From Planctomycetota bacterium (lineage in GTDB: Bacteria > Planctomycetota > B129-G9), in NCBI GenBank assembly GCA_003644325.1, contig QNCA01000102.1, positions 1 through 5,909 on the forward strand: a stretch of 5,909 bases of DNA, given 5' to 3'. Of the stretch, positions 1 through 5,743 are shown piece by piece; the stretch's first letter is position 1, and the number at the start of each line of letters is the position of its first letter. Both the position numbers and the translations under genes were made by a program. Below the pieces are notes generated by a model. It saw nothing but the letters and a program-made list of their open reading frames with translations. It was not told the origin of the DNA and did not search any database.

Positions 1-7
1 CCGGCGC

Positions 8-439
8 GTGAAGTGCTCGCATTGCGGGAACATCTTTGTGCCTTCCTCGCGGCTGAAAAAGGAAAAGGAGGAATTCGACGCGCAACGTCGGCAACAGAAA
101 CTCCCGCAGTATTTGCCCGCGCAGGTAAACGTACCCGGCACGAAGACATTCATCTGTCCAAATCCGAAATGCAATTTCCGGGGAGCGGTGAGGCGGACGC
201 CGGCAGATGGGTTCTGGCTGCCGATGGTGGTTTTCGTAGGAATGGTTGTTCTTCAAGGAAGTTGGATTTCCGTTTCTGTTGGACTTCTCATTCAAGGCGC
301 GGAAATATGGGTGATAATCGGTGTGTCGGTCTTGCTGGGACTATGCTTGCTCATCGCGCTGGTAGTATTTATAACGCGGTTGGTGATAGCGGCGACGCCG
401 CGGTGGTACTGCCCGAATTGCGGAATAAGGCTGGAGTGA
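8..439 (+). CDS. Small membrane protein with zinc-ribbon cysteines on both sides of two transmembrane helices (5' end possibly outside window)
   Basis: I do not recognise a named family. From the GTG at base 8 the product is 143 residues. It shows CxxC at 3-6 followed by a CPNPKC pair at 50-55, which together could form one zinc ribbon. A basic, charged stretch lies at 16-31, two hydrophobic segments at about 70-96 and 100-126, and a final CPNC at 135-138. Both termini would lie on the same side of the membrane, most likely the cytoplasm, so the last CxxC could complete or pair with the N-terminal zinc site. The frame stays open to base 2, so the true start may be outside the window; a start of the type MxVKCxHC is usual for such zinc ribbons. 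It converges with the leftward gene at 722-1231, another zinc-finger/two-helix protein, with repeat copy A between them. The function is unknown, perhaps sensing or scaffolding at the membrane. Confidence 0.7.
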   Translation: MKCSHCGNIFVPSSRLKKEKEEFDAQRRQQKLPQYLPAQVNVPGTKTFICPNPKCNFRGAVRRTPADGFWLPMVVFVGMVVLQGSWISVSVGLLIQGAEIWVIIGVSVLLGLCLLIALVVFITRLVIAATPRWYCPNCGIRLE

Positions 440-576
440 TCATGCCCACGACCGACCGGTTTTCGTGATTCTCCGTATAGATGAGGGGCAATATCGGGCA
501 GGTCGGTACGGGGTGTGCCTGTTCAGGCCAAGCCGGCTTTTATTGCTTTTTGATTGGATAAAGAAACACCCGGCAC
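440..576. other. Non-coding spacer between the first gene and repeat copy A
   Basis: No reading frame here looks real; the overlapping frame starting at 13 is a shadow of the first gene. Just after the stop codon there is a weak hairpin, CACGA paired with TCGTG around 447-468 with an ACCGGT palindrome in the loop. Further on is a possible terminator at 517-555, listed separately. The rest has no structure I can support. Confidence 0.5.
517..555 (+). terminator. Weak candidate intrinsic terminator for the first gene
   Basis: GCCTG pairs with CAGGC across a very small loop at 517-528. This is followed by the palindrome AAGCCGGCTT and then a T-rich tract, TTTTATTGCTTTTT. It lies about 80 bases past the stop codon of the first gene and on its strand. 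The stem is short and the T tract is interrupted, so this is only a candidate. Confidence 0.3.
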
Positions 577-731
577 GGTGACCAGTCACCAATCTACGAG
601 CCGGCCCCCCTGATAAATCAGGGGGGGGGCTGCGCTCCGCCCGTTCCGGGTCCTCGCCCTGGGGACCCGTCAGGGTCCGAATGGGTAATTGGTGACAGTC
701 ACCGAGGTTGGCAAAAGTCAGTCAACTTGAG
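577..731. repeat. Repeat copy A: paired REP/BIME-like palindromic element
   Basis: Two palindromes bound the core: GGTGAC-CA-GTCACC at 577-590 and GGTGAC-A-GTCACC at 691-703. Next to the left one is CTAC (594-597), that is, GTAG 5' of the hairpin on the minus strand; next to the right one the equivalent position reads GTAA. Between them are a CCCCCCTGAT/ATCAGGGGGG hairpin (605-626, followed by a run of nine G) and a GGGTCCTC/GGGGACCC stem-loop (648-668, loop GCCCT, one G-U pair). The segment 630-684 matches copy B 3973-4027 with one difference. The outer arm 685-731 matches copy C 5833-5787 in inverted orientation with one difference. GTAG plus hairpin is the recognised signature of REP sequences handled by RAYT Y1 transposases; assignment to such a system is inference because no RAYT gene is in the window. 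Confidence 0.8.
685..731 (-). repeat. Long inverted repeat, left member (arm of copy A)
   Basis: Complement of 5787-5833 with a single difference (C versus T in the minus-strand TTTTG[C/T]). It contains one family palindrome and a further conserved stretch including AAGTTGACTGACTTTTG. Its outer end covers the stop codon of the zinc-finger gene. Confidence 0.85.
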
Positions 732-1231
732 TAATGTTGCAACAACAGCACGGCCGCGACCAGTTGCGCAGCCAGCCACACCAGCGCTATGAGCATTGCG
801 GCGACGGCCCTGCCGGTCCCGCGCATTCCGCGTATTTCACTCAACTCGGAGAAAGCGCCGAACGTTACGATAAGGGCTATTACGTCCAGGACAAGCCCCA
901 CTCCCGGTATCAATCCTACGAGGGCCAGTGTCAGGGCACGGCGGGCCTTGGGCGACTCATTGTAGCGGTCGGGCAGTGGAGCGGCGTCAGTGGGGGCAGT
1001 GGTTGTTCTGGTTGGTATATCCTGTCTCTTCCGGGTGGGCCTTTTCGGGGAGTGTTCCGCTCCACAGGCTTCACAGTAGTACACCCCGTAATAGTGCACC
1101 AGGCATCGCGCGCAAAAATACTTGCCGCACACGGGACACTTCTTGAAGGCACGTGTATCCGGGTGGATTGAGCAGTAGTGCTCTTTCTCCCCGCCTTGGT
1201 GGGTGGGTGGCTGCTGCTCGCCGTCTTCCAT
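722..1231 (-). CDS. B-box-like zinc-finger membrane protein with DUF4190-like C-terminus
   Basis: A 169-residue product. After a short acidic N-terminus there is a dense Cys/His cluster: C20, H23, C32, C35, C40, C43, C53, C56 and H60. This resembles a B-box type zinc finger binding two zinc ions. A Pro/Thr-rich basic linker (61-95) leads to two membrane helices at about 98-124 and 141-164, joined by a short loop with a GMRGTGRA segment, the layout of the DUF4190 family. The zinc finger should be cytoplasmic. I chose the ATG at 1231 because AAGGA lies 7 bases upstream; the upstream GTG at 1279 would overlap the preceding gene by 14 bases and lacks a clear ribosome site. It is the second gene of a leftward pair with the lipoprotein, 34 bases away. 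Its last codons (Ser-Ser) and TGA stop lie inside the conserved arm of repeat copy A, so its tail may have been supplied by the repeat. The role is unknown. Confidence 0.75.
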   Translation of the reverse strand: MEDGEQQPPTHQGGEKEHYCSIHPDTRAFKKCPVCGKYFCARCLVHYYGVYYCEACGAEHSPKRPTRKRQDIPTRTTTAPTDAAPLPDRYNESPKARRALTLALVGLIPGVGLVLDVIALIVTFGAFSELSEIRGMRGTGRAVAAMLIALVWLAAQLVAAVLLLQHYSS

Positions 1232-1265
1232 CGAGTCTTCCTTCTCTGTCAGCCTGGTTGTTTTC

Positions 1266-2033
1266 TTACCGTTTTCCACCGGCGACTATGCTGTCCTGGA
1301 GTTCTTGTCCCAAGCGGTTAATCACAAACGTCTTTTTGTCCGGGAATGCCTCCCGCAATGCCCGCAACAGAATCACGCCGTCGCGGCCGCTCCGGTTCCT
1401 GACGAACACAATGACGGCGAACCTGGTTTCGATCATCCTGTCAACCATCTTGACCACCACGTGCCTGTCGGCGCCCGCGGCGGAGAGCAGCCTGTCCCGC
1501 ATTGCCCGGACCTTTTGCTTGTCCTGCGATGCGGCCTCGGCCCGCACGTCCGGCACCCCGAGCGCCAGCGCCACCTGCGCTACCGCCATCGATGTCGCGG
1601 CGGGGTTCTCGGGCGGCTGCACAAACAACATCAGCCGGTCGCTTTGACCGTAGTAAAGCGCGGACGCCTTCTTGCTGTCGGCCTCCAGCGGCCTCTTCCG
1701 GCCGACCCAGTCATCCTGAAACGCCCAGAAGTGACATGCCACCCTCCAGCCGTCCGCCTCCGGGTCGGGCGCGGACTTGATAACAAGGTGCCACCCCTTC
1801 TTGCCGCTCTGGCTTACCCATCCGGGAAGGGCCTCGCACTGCTCGATTTGCATCAATTCCCACCCGGGCATGAGGGCTCCGTCCAAGCGGGACTCCAGGT
1901 ACTCCTTCAGCGCCAGGTGCGGATCTTCGGGCGCCGCCTGTTCGGCCGGGCCGGGATGCTGCTCCGATACCGTGCAGCCGGATAAGGCAGTCATTATAGA
2001 AACCACGGTCATAAAAGCAATGCAATTTTTCAT
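1266..2033 (-). CDS. Putative lipoprotein of unknown function
   Basis: A 255-residue product. The N-terminus has a Lys, a hydrophobic stretch and the lipobox LSGC with Cys20, so it is probably a type II signal-peptide lipoprotein; Thr at +2 would not retain it in the inner membrane. The mature part starts with a Pro/Ala/Glu-rich linker (21-40), then an alpha/beta-looking region with a Trp/Cys-containing patch near 75-110. The C-terminal third has repeated hydrophobic strands such as VVVKMVD and RFAVIVFV alternating with basic helices. I recognise no family. The start ATG at 2033 has GGAG 7 bases upstream, whereas the longer start at 2054 has no good ribosome site and would place seven residues before the Lys of the signal. 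It heads a leftward pair with the zinc-finger gene and is separated from the NPCBM gene behind it by a terminator, so it needs its own promoter in 2034-2140. Confidence 0.75.
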   Translation of the reverse strand: MKNCIAFMTVVSIMTALSGCTVSEQHPGPAEQAAPEDPHLALKEYLESRLDGALMPGWELMQIEQCEALPGWVSQSGKKGWHLVIKSAPDPEADGWRVACHFWAFQDDWVGRKRPLEADSKKASALYYGQSDRLMLFVQPPENPAATSMAVAQVALALGVPDVRAEAASQDKQKVRAMRDRLLSAAGADRHVVVKMVDRMIETRFAVIVFVRNRSGRDGVILLRALREAFPDKKTFVINRLGQELQDSIVAGGKR

Positions 2034-2055
2034 CTCGATACTCCGATAGAGCATG

Positions 2056-2082
2056 AAGATAGTACGCTTCCGCCTTCGTCAA
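2056..2082 (-). promoter_or_regulatory. Weak candidate promoter of the lipoprotein gene
   Basis: On the minus strand TTGACG (2082-2077) is followed after 15 bases by TATCTT (2061-2056), about 22 bases before the lipoprotein start codon at 2033. The -35 hexamer is good but the spacing is shorter than the usual 16-18 and the -10 box matches only four of six positions. An alternative -10-like TATATT at 2086-2081 has no -35 partner. Confidence 0.25.
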
Positions 2083-2106
2083 TATAACGTATATCGTCTC
2101 CACCGG

Positions 2107-2121
2107 CGCTAATATTTAGCG
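2107..2121. promoter_or_regulatory. AT-centred inverted repeat upstream of the lipoprotein gene
   Basis: CGCTAA-TAT-TTAGCG is a perfect 6-bp inverted repeat about 75-90 bases upstream of the lipoprotein start and 25-40 bases upstream of its candidate -35 box. The size and position would suit an operator or activator site, but a single short palindrome could also arise by chance. I do not recognise the motif. Confidence 0.25.
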
Positions 2122-2139
2122 ACAAGAAGTCGACAAGGG

Positions 2140-2174
2140 GCAAAAAGAAAGGGCCCCGACTGTGCGGGGCCCTT
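2140..2174 (-). terminator. Intrinsic terminator of the NPCBM gene
   Basis: AAGGGCCCCG (2149-2158) and CGGGGCCCTT (2165-2174) form a perfect 10-bp stem with a six-base loop. Reading leftward, the stem is followed by TTTCTTTTTG. It lies 20 bases past the TAA of the NPCBM gene, in the right orientation, and should end that transcript before the lipoprotein gene. Confidence 0.9.
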
Positions 2175-2194
2175 GAAGGTCAGAGTTTATGCGG

Positions 2195-3610
2195 TTACTT
2201 AACCAGGATTGCATTGGCCAGGTCGCAATGGTCGTTGTGGTAACCGCCTTCGCCGAAGTCCACCACTATCTTGAGTTCCTTGACGCCCGTCACGTCAACG
2301 TCAATCGCGAGCGGCTTGTCGCCGCTTTTGACCGTGGTCTTTTTCAGCATCTCCTTGCCGTCGCCATATATCTCAATTGTAACGTTGCCGGGTTTCGGCA
2401 CGTCGTCGTGGATGCCTGCCAGCGCCTTAAATCTCTTGTACGCGCCCCCGATCTGGAATGTCAACTCGCTGTGGGAGTGCACGCCGATACCCTTGCGGTA
2501 TATCTTGCCGTTGAGTTTAAGCGGCGGGCGCTTCTCCATAGTCGAGCGGTCGCGCTGCCAGGGGAAGGATTCCGACGTCGTGGTCCCGGGCATGCAGATG
2601 TCGCCGTATTCCACCGCCTTGACTTTCGCGCCGTCCTCGGCCAGGTCCGACAGGAAAACAAACGAGCCGTTGAAGAATATTATCTCGGCAATATCGTCCA
2701 TCGACAACTTCAGTGTAATCCCCGCAATATCTGTCTTCACCTCAATGACGCCGTCTTTTTCGGATGTGATCTGCCCGGTGACGACCTCTCCCCTGACGCC
2801 AAGTATCTTCACGTACGGTTCGGCGCCAAAGCCGCTTGGCTTCTCATCGGCCTTGAAGCCCAGGCCGACGATGTCTTTCAGGTTGCCCGAAACCTCTTTC
2901 TTGGACGTTTCCCATACCAGGACCACGTTAAGATTGTCGTCAATCCTGTCTATCAGGCCGTATGCCTCGGTCTCGCGGCCCTTGATACCGTAAAAGAAGT
3001 CATACTCCCATCTCTTCTTGTCCTTCATAAAGCGCGCGAAGTCGTTCGAGGTGCGGGCCAGTTCCTTTTCGCCCTCCGCGGCGAACTTGTCGGGCTGCTT
3101 GTCAAACAATTCCTGCAGTTCTTCCGCGGTCATGGGCTTCCCGTGAAAATCTATCCTTCCGAAGGGAGCGTTCTTGGCCTTGCGTTGAAGCGTGGCGAGC
3201 GCTCGTTGCATATACACCTTCAAGTTCAGGTTCTGTACGCCGGCAATGCCGTTGATGCTTACGCTCCGGACTTCGCCGCCGAAGAAATTCGACTTGATCT
3301 TCAGAAAAAGGTCCGTCCCCTCGATGCTCGCACCCACTATGTCGCCGTAGAAGAGGTCGCCGTTGCGCAGGAATATCTTATAGCCTTTCCCCGGCCGATT
3401 CTGCAGCGGACGCAGTTTAATGTTTATCAGGTACTTCCACGGGTATTCCCTGTCACCGAACTTTATGCTCTGCCTCTCTACGTCTATCTTGGGCGGCTTC
3501 GCATAACTCGCCTCCCCCTGCACGGAACTTACCTCGATGTCCGCGGCCATCGCCGCGCCACACGCCAGCATTACTCCCAACAACGTCAGAACTTTCAATG
3601 CGCGACTCAT
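2195..3610 (-). CDS. Secreted protein with C-terminal NPCBM carbohydrate-binding domain
   Basis: A 471-residue product. It begins with a signal peptide (basic Arg/Lys, hydrophobic core at 8-20, probable cleavage after Ala-Met-Ala at 20-22), so it should be exported. Residues 349-471 look like the NPCBM/NEW2 module (a putative carbohydrate-binding module): the key segment is KGIGVHSHSELTF near 375-387, then a strand with ALAGI and an IYGDGK turn, and it ends with a DLANAILVK strand. The middle carries at least two, perhaps three, short beta-rich units with an 'RNGDxxxGxI...I.GI' pattern at about 75-126, 205-252 and 264-312, separated by a charged helical stretch (133-200). This arrangement is common in planctomycete exported proteins with no known enzyme activity; no catalytic residues are evident. 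The ATG at 3610 is preferred over one 29 codons upstream because GGAGG lies 8 bases before it and it starts the signal peptide directly. It is transcribed alone, with its own promoter and terminator. The likely role is cell-surface or polysaccharide binding (inference). Confidence 0.85.
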   Translation of the reverse strand: MSRALKVLTLLGVMLACGAAMAADIEVSSVQGEASYAKPPKIDVERQSIKFGDREYPWKYLINIKLRPLQNRPGKGYKIFLRNGDLFYGDIVGASIEGTDLFLKIKSNFFGGEVRSVSINGIAGVQNLNLKVYMQRALATLQRKAKNAPFGRIDFHGKPMTAEELQELFDKQPDKFAAEGEKELARTSNDFARFMKDKKRWEYDFFYGIKGRETEAYGLIDRIDDNLNVVLVWETSKKEVSGNLKDIVGLGFKADEKPSGFGAEPYVKILGVRGEVVTGQITSEKDGVIEVKTDIAGITLKLSMDDIAEIIFFNGSFVFLSDLAEDGAKVKAVEYGDICMPGTTTSESFPWQRDRSTMEKRPPLKLNGKIYRKGIGVHSHSELTFQIGGAYKRFKALAGIHDDVPKPGNVTIEIYGDGKEMLKKTTVKSGDKPLAIDVDVTGVKELKIVVDFGEGGYHNDHCDLANAILVK

Positions 3611-3699
3611 TTCCGGACCTCCGCAATAGTCTGTAATCTGCCTGAAGACAAAAATGGGAAACAACAGGGCCTGAGTCCTGTCCGTAACGCTCCGCAAAC

Positions 3700-3708
3700 T
3701 TTATACCA
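3700..3708 (-). promoter_or_regulatory. Candidate extended -10 promoter of the NPCBM gene
   Basis: On the minus strand the sequence TGG-TATAAA fits an extended -10 (TGn plus a five-of-six -10 hexamer). It would start transcription near 3693, giving a leader of about 80 bases before the ATG at 3610. No good -35 hexamer is present, which extended -10 promoters tolerate. Confidence 0.4.
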
Positions 3709-3883
3709 ACGCATCTCCCACGGGCGTCGCTCAGCCTAAGGACTTGCTATAACGCCGCTTAACGTTGGCGATCCGGTGTGGTCAGGCCTCCAGCCATCAC
3801 ACCCGAATGGCGCATTTGTCGCCAGATTGTCGCCCGTTGCCTGTTTTGGCAACACCGTCCGGCCCCAGGCCGCCCGTTTCCTT
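3709..3883. other. Non-coding region with several small hairpins between divergent genes
   Basis: No convincing gene. Three stem-loops follow each other: GGTGTG/CACACC around 3775-3803, TGGCG/CGCCA at 3808-3824 (loop of 7) and GTTGCC/GGCAAC at 3836-3853 (loop of 6). None has a T tract on the plus strand. Together they could be a decayed repeat, a structured leader or chance. The open frames here (from 3765, 3776 and the reverse frame to 3944) lack ribosome sites and run into the repeat. Confidence 0.4.
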
Positions 3884-3896
3884 CCGAGCCGACCGG
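3884..3896. repeat. Left 13-bp direct repeat flanking copy B
   Basis: CCGAGCCGACCGG, repeated exactly at 4078-4090 in the same orientation and abutting the inverted terminal repeats of copy B. The last G is shared with the terminal repeat, so the true duplication may be 12 bp. Confidence 0.8.
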
Positions 3897-4077
3897 GAGC
3901 ATGTAAGAATCCTGGGCGCTGCTTGGCACGGTGGCAGTCACCACCTACGAGCGGGCCGCTCCTTCAGAGCGCCTGCGCTCCGCCCGTTCCGGGTCCTCGC
4001 CCTGAGGACCCGTCAGGGTCCGAATGGATAATGGCGACAGTCACCGGTGCGGCCTTTCCAAGATTCTTACATGTTCC
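3896..4077. mobile_element. Repeat copy B: MITE-like element with terminal inverted repeats and a target-type duplication
   Basis: GGAGCATGTAAGAATCCTGG (3896-3915) is matched at the far end (4077-4058, reverse) with 18 of 20 identities. Outside these ends the same sequence CCGAGCCGACCGG stands at 3884-3896 and 4078-4090, a 12-13-bp direct repeat like a target-site duplication. Inside are the two family palindromes, both imperfect (3930-3942 and 4033-4045), the GTAG motif (as CTAC, 3945-3948), and a perfect GGGTCCTC/GAGGACCC hairpin (3991-4011, loop GCCCT). Segment 3973-4027 matches copy A with one difference. No protein is encoded, so it must be mobilised in trans if it moves. It lies between divergent promoters, ending about 18 bases before the -35 box of the nuclease-like gene. 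Confidence 0.75.
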
Positions 4078-4090
4078 CCGAGCCGACCGG
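4078..4090. repeat. Right 13-bp direct repeat flanking copy B
   Basis: Exact second copy of CCGAGCCGACCGG, directly after the right terminal inverted repeat. See the left copy at 3884-3896. Confidence 0.8.
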
Positions 4091-4094
4091 CGCC

Positions 4095-4123
4095 TTCCCA
4101 AAACCCCTGTTTTCTGTTATAAT
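4095..4123 (+). promoter_or_regulatory. Candidate sigma-70-type promoter of the nuclease/Fe-S operon
   Basis: TTCCCA (4095-4100, four of six matches to the -35 consensus), a 17-base spacer, then a perfect TATAAT (4118-4123). Transcription would start near 4130, which is exactly the proposed GTG start codon, implying a leaderless message. A second perfect TATAAT lies at 4145-4150, within the first codons, without a recognisable -35. Confidence 0.55.
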
Positions 4124-4129
4124 TTCCAT

Positions 4130-4609
4130 GTGCCGCCGACAGGATATAATACGCAAAAGCCGCGCGGTGGTTTGTATTGTCTTGTGCTGAAACTCGCCCG
4201 CCCTGCGAAAATAACCGTTGGACGGCTGGGTTGCAAATTTTTCCCGGCCGGATACTACGTCTATGTCGGCAGCGCCCGCAGGGGCCTTGCCGGACGGATT
4301 GCCAGGCACCTCCGGCTTAGAAAGAAACTGCACTGGCACATAGACTACTTGCGCCGCAAGGCGAGTGTTATAGATGTAAGGACGTACGAGCCCGGGGATG
4401 AATGCGCCCTGAATCGGCGCGTCGCCTCGCTGCCCGGTGCATCGGTAGTCGCGCCCGGCTTCGGGTCCTCGGACTGCCGCTGCCGCGCGCACCTGCACCA
4501 CTTCGAGCAGATACCCGCGATGTTTTCCGAGCGGGGCGTCCCGGCTCCGTCTCGGCGAAAGCGCAGCGCCAAGAGCGTCAACCGCAAGAAGACGAATCGC
4601 CGACGATGA
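4130..4609 (+). CDS. DUF123 / GIY-YIG nuclease-like protein (Uri-type endonuclease family)
   Basis: From the GTG at 4130 the product is 159 residues. It matches the DUF123 (COG1833) branch of the GIY-YIG superfamily: GLY at 14-16 and YVG at 45-47 are the two halves of the name motif, Arg56 and Glu91 are the expected catalytic positions, and HWHIDYL (68-74) and GFGSSDCRC (110-118) are signature segments of this branch. Family members are presumed to cut nucleic acid, possibly structured DNA; the substrate here is unknown. The C-terminal 20-odd residues are strongly basic (SRRKRSAKSVNRKK), likely a nucleic-acid-binding tail. The start is uncertain: no Shine-Dalgarno precedes GTG, an in-frame ATG at 4031 lies inside repeat copy B, and family proteins normally begin just before the GLY motif. 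It is followed 10 bases later by the DUF362 gene, so the two are probably co-transcribed. Confidence 0.85.
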   Translation: MPPTGYNTQKPRGGLYCLVLKLARPAKITVGRLGCKFFPAGYYVYVGSARRGLAGRIARHLRLRKKLHWHIDYLRRKASVIDVRTYEPGDECALNRRVASLPGASVVAPGFGSSDCRCRAHLHHFEQIPAMFSERGVPAPSRRKRSAKSVNRKKTNRRR

Positions 4610-4619
4610 GGTAACACCG

Positions 4620-5696
4620 ATGGTCAAACCGGAGGTATATCTGGCAGGCGTCTCCGAGGACGACTGTGTAAAGGACTTGCAGGAAAAGATCGTTCGCCTG
4701 TTCGACGCCGCGGACATCGCGCAATGTATCGACAAGAACGACCTCGTTGCAGTCAAAATCCACTTCGGAGAGAAGGGCAACGAAGGGCACATAGACGCCG
4801 GCCTGGCCCGCACGGTGTCAGACAGGGTAAAGGCCCTGGAGGCAAAACCCTTCTTCACGGACACCAACACCCTTTACTCCGGGCAGCGTTCCAACACGTA
4901 TGACCACCTCATGCTGGCCGCCCGGCACGGCTTCAGCCTGGAAAACCTCGGCGTACCGGTCATTATAGCCGACGGGTTGAAGGGCCGCAATCAGGTTGAC
5001 GTGAAGATAGAGGGGGGCAAGCACTTTGACGTCGTGCGCATCGCCGGCGATTTCATGGTGGCCGACGCGATGCTCGTCCTTACCCACGTCACCGGCCACG
5101 TAGCCGCCGGCTACGCCGGAGCGATTAAGAACGTCGGAATGGGATGCGCCGCCCGTGCCGGCAAACTCGCCCAGCACTCGGACATCCTCCCCGAAGTGCT
5201 CGAAGAAAAATGCACCGGCTGCGGCACGTGTGCCAAATGGTGCCCCGCACACGCTATCGTCGTCAAGGATGAAAAGGCCCACATAGACCACTCCCTCTGC
5301 ATAGGATGCGGCGAATGCCTGGCCGTCTGTCCCGCAGGCGCCATAAAGCACACCTGGGGCAACAGAAGTGCCATGCTCAACGAAAGAATAGCCGAGCATG
5401 CCTGGGGCGCAATCAAAGACAAGATGGACAAGTGCGCCTACCTGAACTTCGTCATAGATTTCACCGCCGAATGCGACTGTATGGGCAAAAAACAGGATCC
5501 CATCCTGCCCGACATCGGCATCCTGGCCTCGCGAGACATCGTCGCCCTGGAACACGCCACCATAGACATAATCAACGAGCGCTCCGGCCGCGACATCTTT
5601 CACGAACTCACCCCGCACCTCGACTACATGAGCCAACTCATCCACGCCCAATCCCTGGGCCTGGGCGTCCTCGACTATGACCTTGTTACCCTTTGA
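4620..5696 (+). CDS. DUF362 protein with two [4Fe-4S] ferredoxin motifs (COG2768-type)
   Basis: A 358-residue product without signal peptide or membrane helix, so cytoplasmic. Residues 1-190 form the DUF362 domain, including the KIHFGEKGN segment at 46-54 and KNVGMGC at 170-176. Then come two bacterial ferredoxin motifs: CTGCGTCAKWCP (C198, C201, C204, C208) and CIGCGECLAVCP (C227, C230, C233, C237), each able to bind a [4Fe-4S] cluster. The C-terminal part contains C272 and an ECDC motif (284-287) that may supply further ligands, ending in the SRDIVALEHATIDII segment typical of the family. The family is described only as an iron-sulfur-centre protein; an electron-transfer or redox role is inferred. 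The ATG at 4620 has GAGG at 4608-4611 overlapping the stop of the upstream gene, which indicates translational coupling with the nuclease-like protein. Confidence 0.9.
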   Translation: MVKPEVYLAGVSEDDCVKDLQEKIVRLFDAADIAQCIDKNDLVAVKIHFGEKGNEGHIDAGLARTVSDRVKALEAKPFFTDTNTLYSGQRSNTYDHLMLAARHGFSLENLGVPVIIADGLKGRNQVDVKIEGGKHFDVVRIAGDFMVADAMLVLTHVTGHVAAGYAGAIKNVGMGCAARAGKLAQHSDILPEVLEEKCTGCGTCAKWCPAHAIVVKDEKAHIDHSLCIGCGECLAVCPAGAIKHTWGNRSAMLNERIAEHAWGAIKDKMDKCAYLNFVIDFTAECDCMGKKQDPILPDIGILASRDIVALEHATIDIINERSGRDIFHELTPHLDYMSQLIHAQSLGLGVLDYDLVTL

Positions 5697-5708
5697 CGAA
5701 GCCGCCCC

Positions 5709-5743
5709 TGGAGGCCTCCATTCCCTGTCGGGACGGGGAATGG
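5709..5743 (+). terminator. Long hairpin downstream of the DUF362 gene, possible terminator
   Basis: CCATTCCCTGT (5718-5728) and ACGGGGAATGG (5733-5743) form an 11-bp stem with one G-U pair and a CGGG tetraloop, 22 bases after the stop codon. It is immediately preceded by, and overlaps, the perfect palindrome TGGAGGCCTCCA (5709-5720). No T tract follows directly (GTCTGACTCCCC), so it could be a factor-assisted terminator, an mRNA-end stabiliser or another repeat unit. Confidence 0.45.

Noticed and set aside
577..703. CRISPR array from the spaced GGTGAC-GTCACC palindromes
   Set aside because: Only two units per locus, in inverted arrangement, with conserved rather than unique sequence between them; no cas genes.
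1203..1985. 260-residue plus-strand frame opposite the lipoprotein gene
   Set aside because: It is antisense to a frame with lipobox and ribosome site; the translation looks like low-complexity shadow sequence.
2189..3739. 516-residue open frame on the plus strand, antisense to the NPCBM gene
   Set aside because: It is the mirror of a well-supported gene with signal peptide, ribosome site, domain and terminator; its own translation has no recognisable domain and no ribosome site.
3744..3775. Integron attC-like site (TATAACGCC, GCTTAAC, GTTGGCG)
   Set aside because: The RYYYAAC-like and GTT-like cores abut instead of bounding a stem, the GTTRRRY match fails, and there is no integrase or cassette arrangement.
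3776..4129. Upstream extension of the nuclease-like frame to 3776
   Set aside because: It would translate through copy B, its direct repeats and the promoter, and family members begin just before the GLY motif.
4818..5651. 277-residue open frame on the minus strand inside the Fe-S gene
   Set aside because: It lies wholly opposite a gene with clear ferredoxin motifs and shows no domain of its own; long antisense frames are expected at this GC content.
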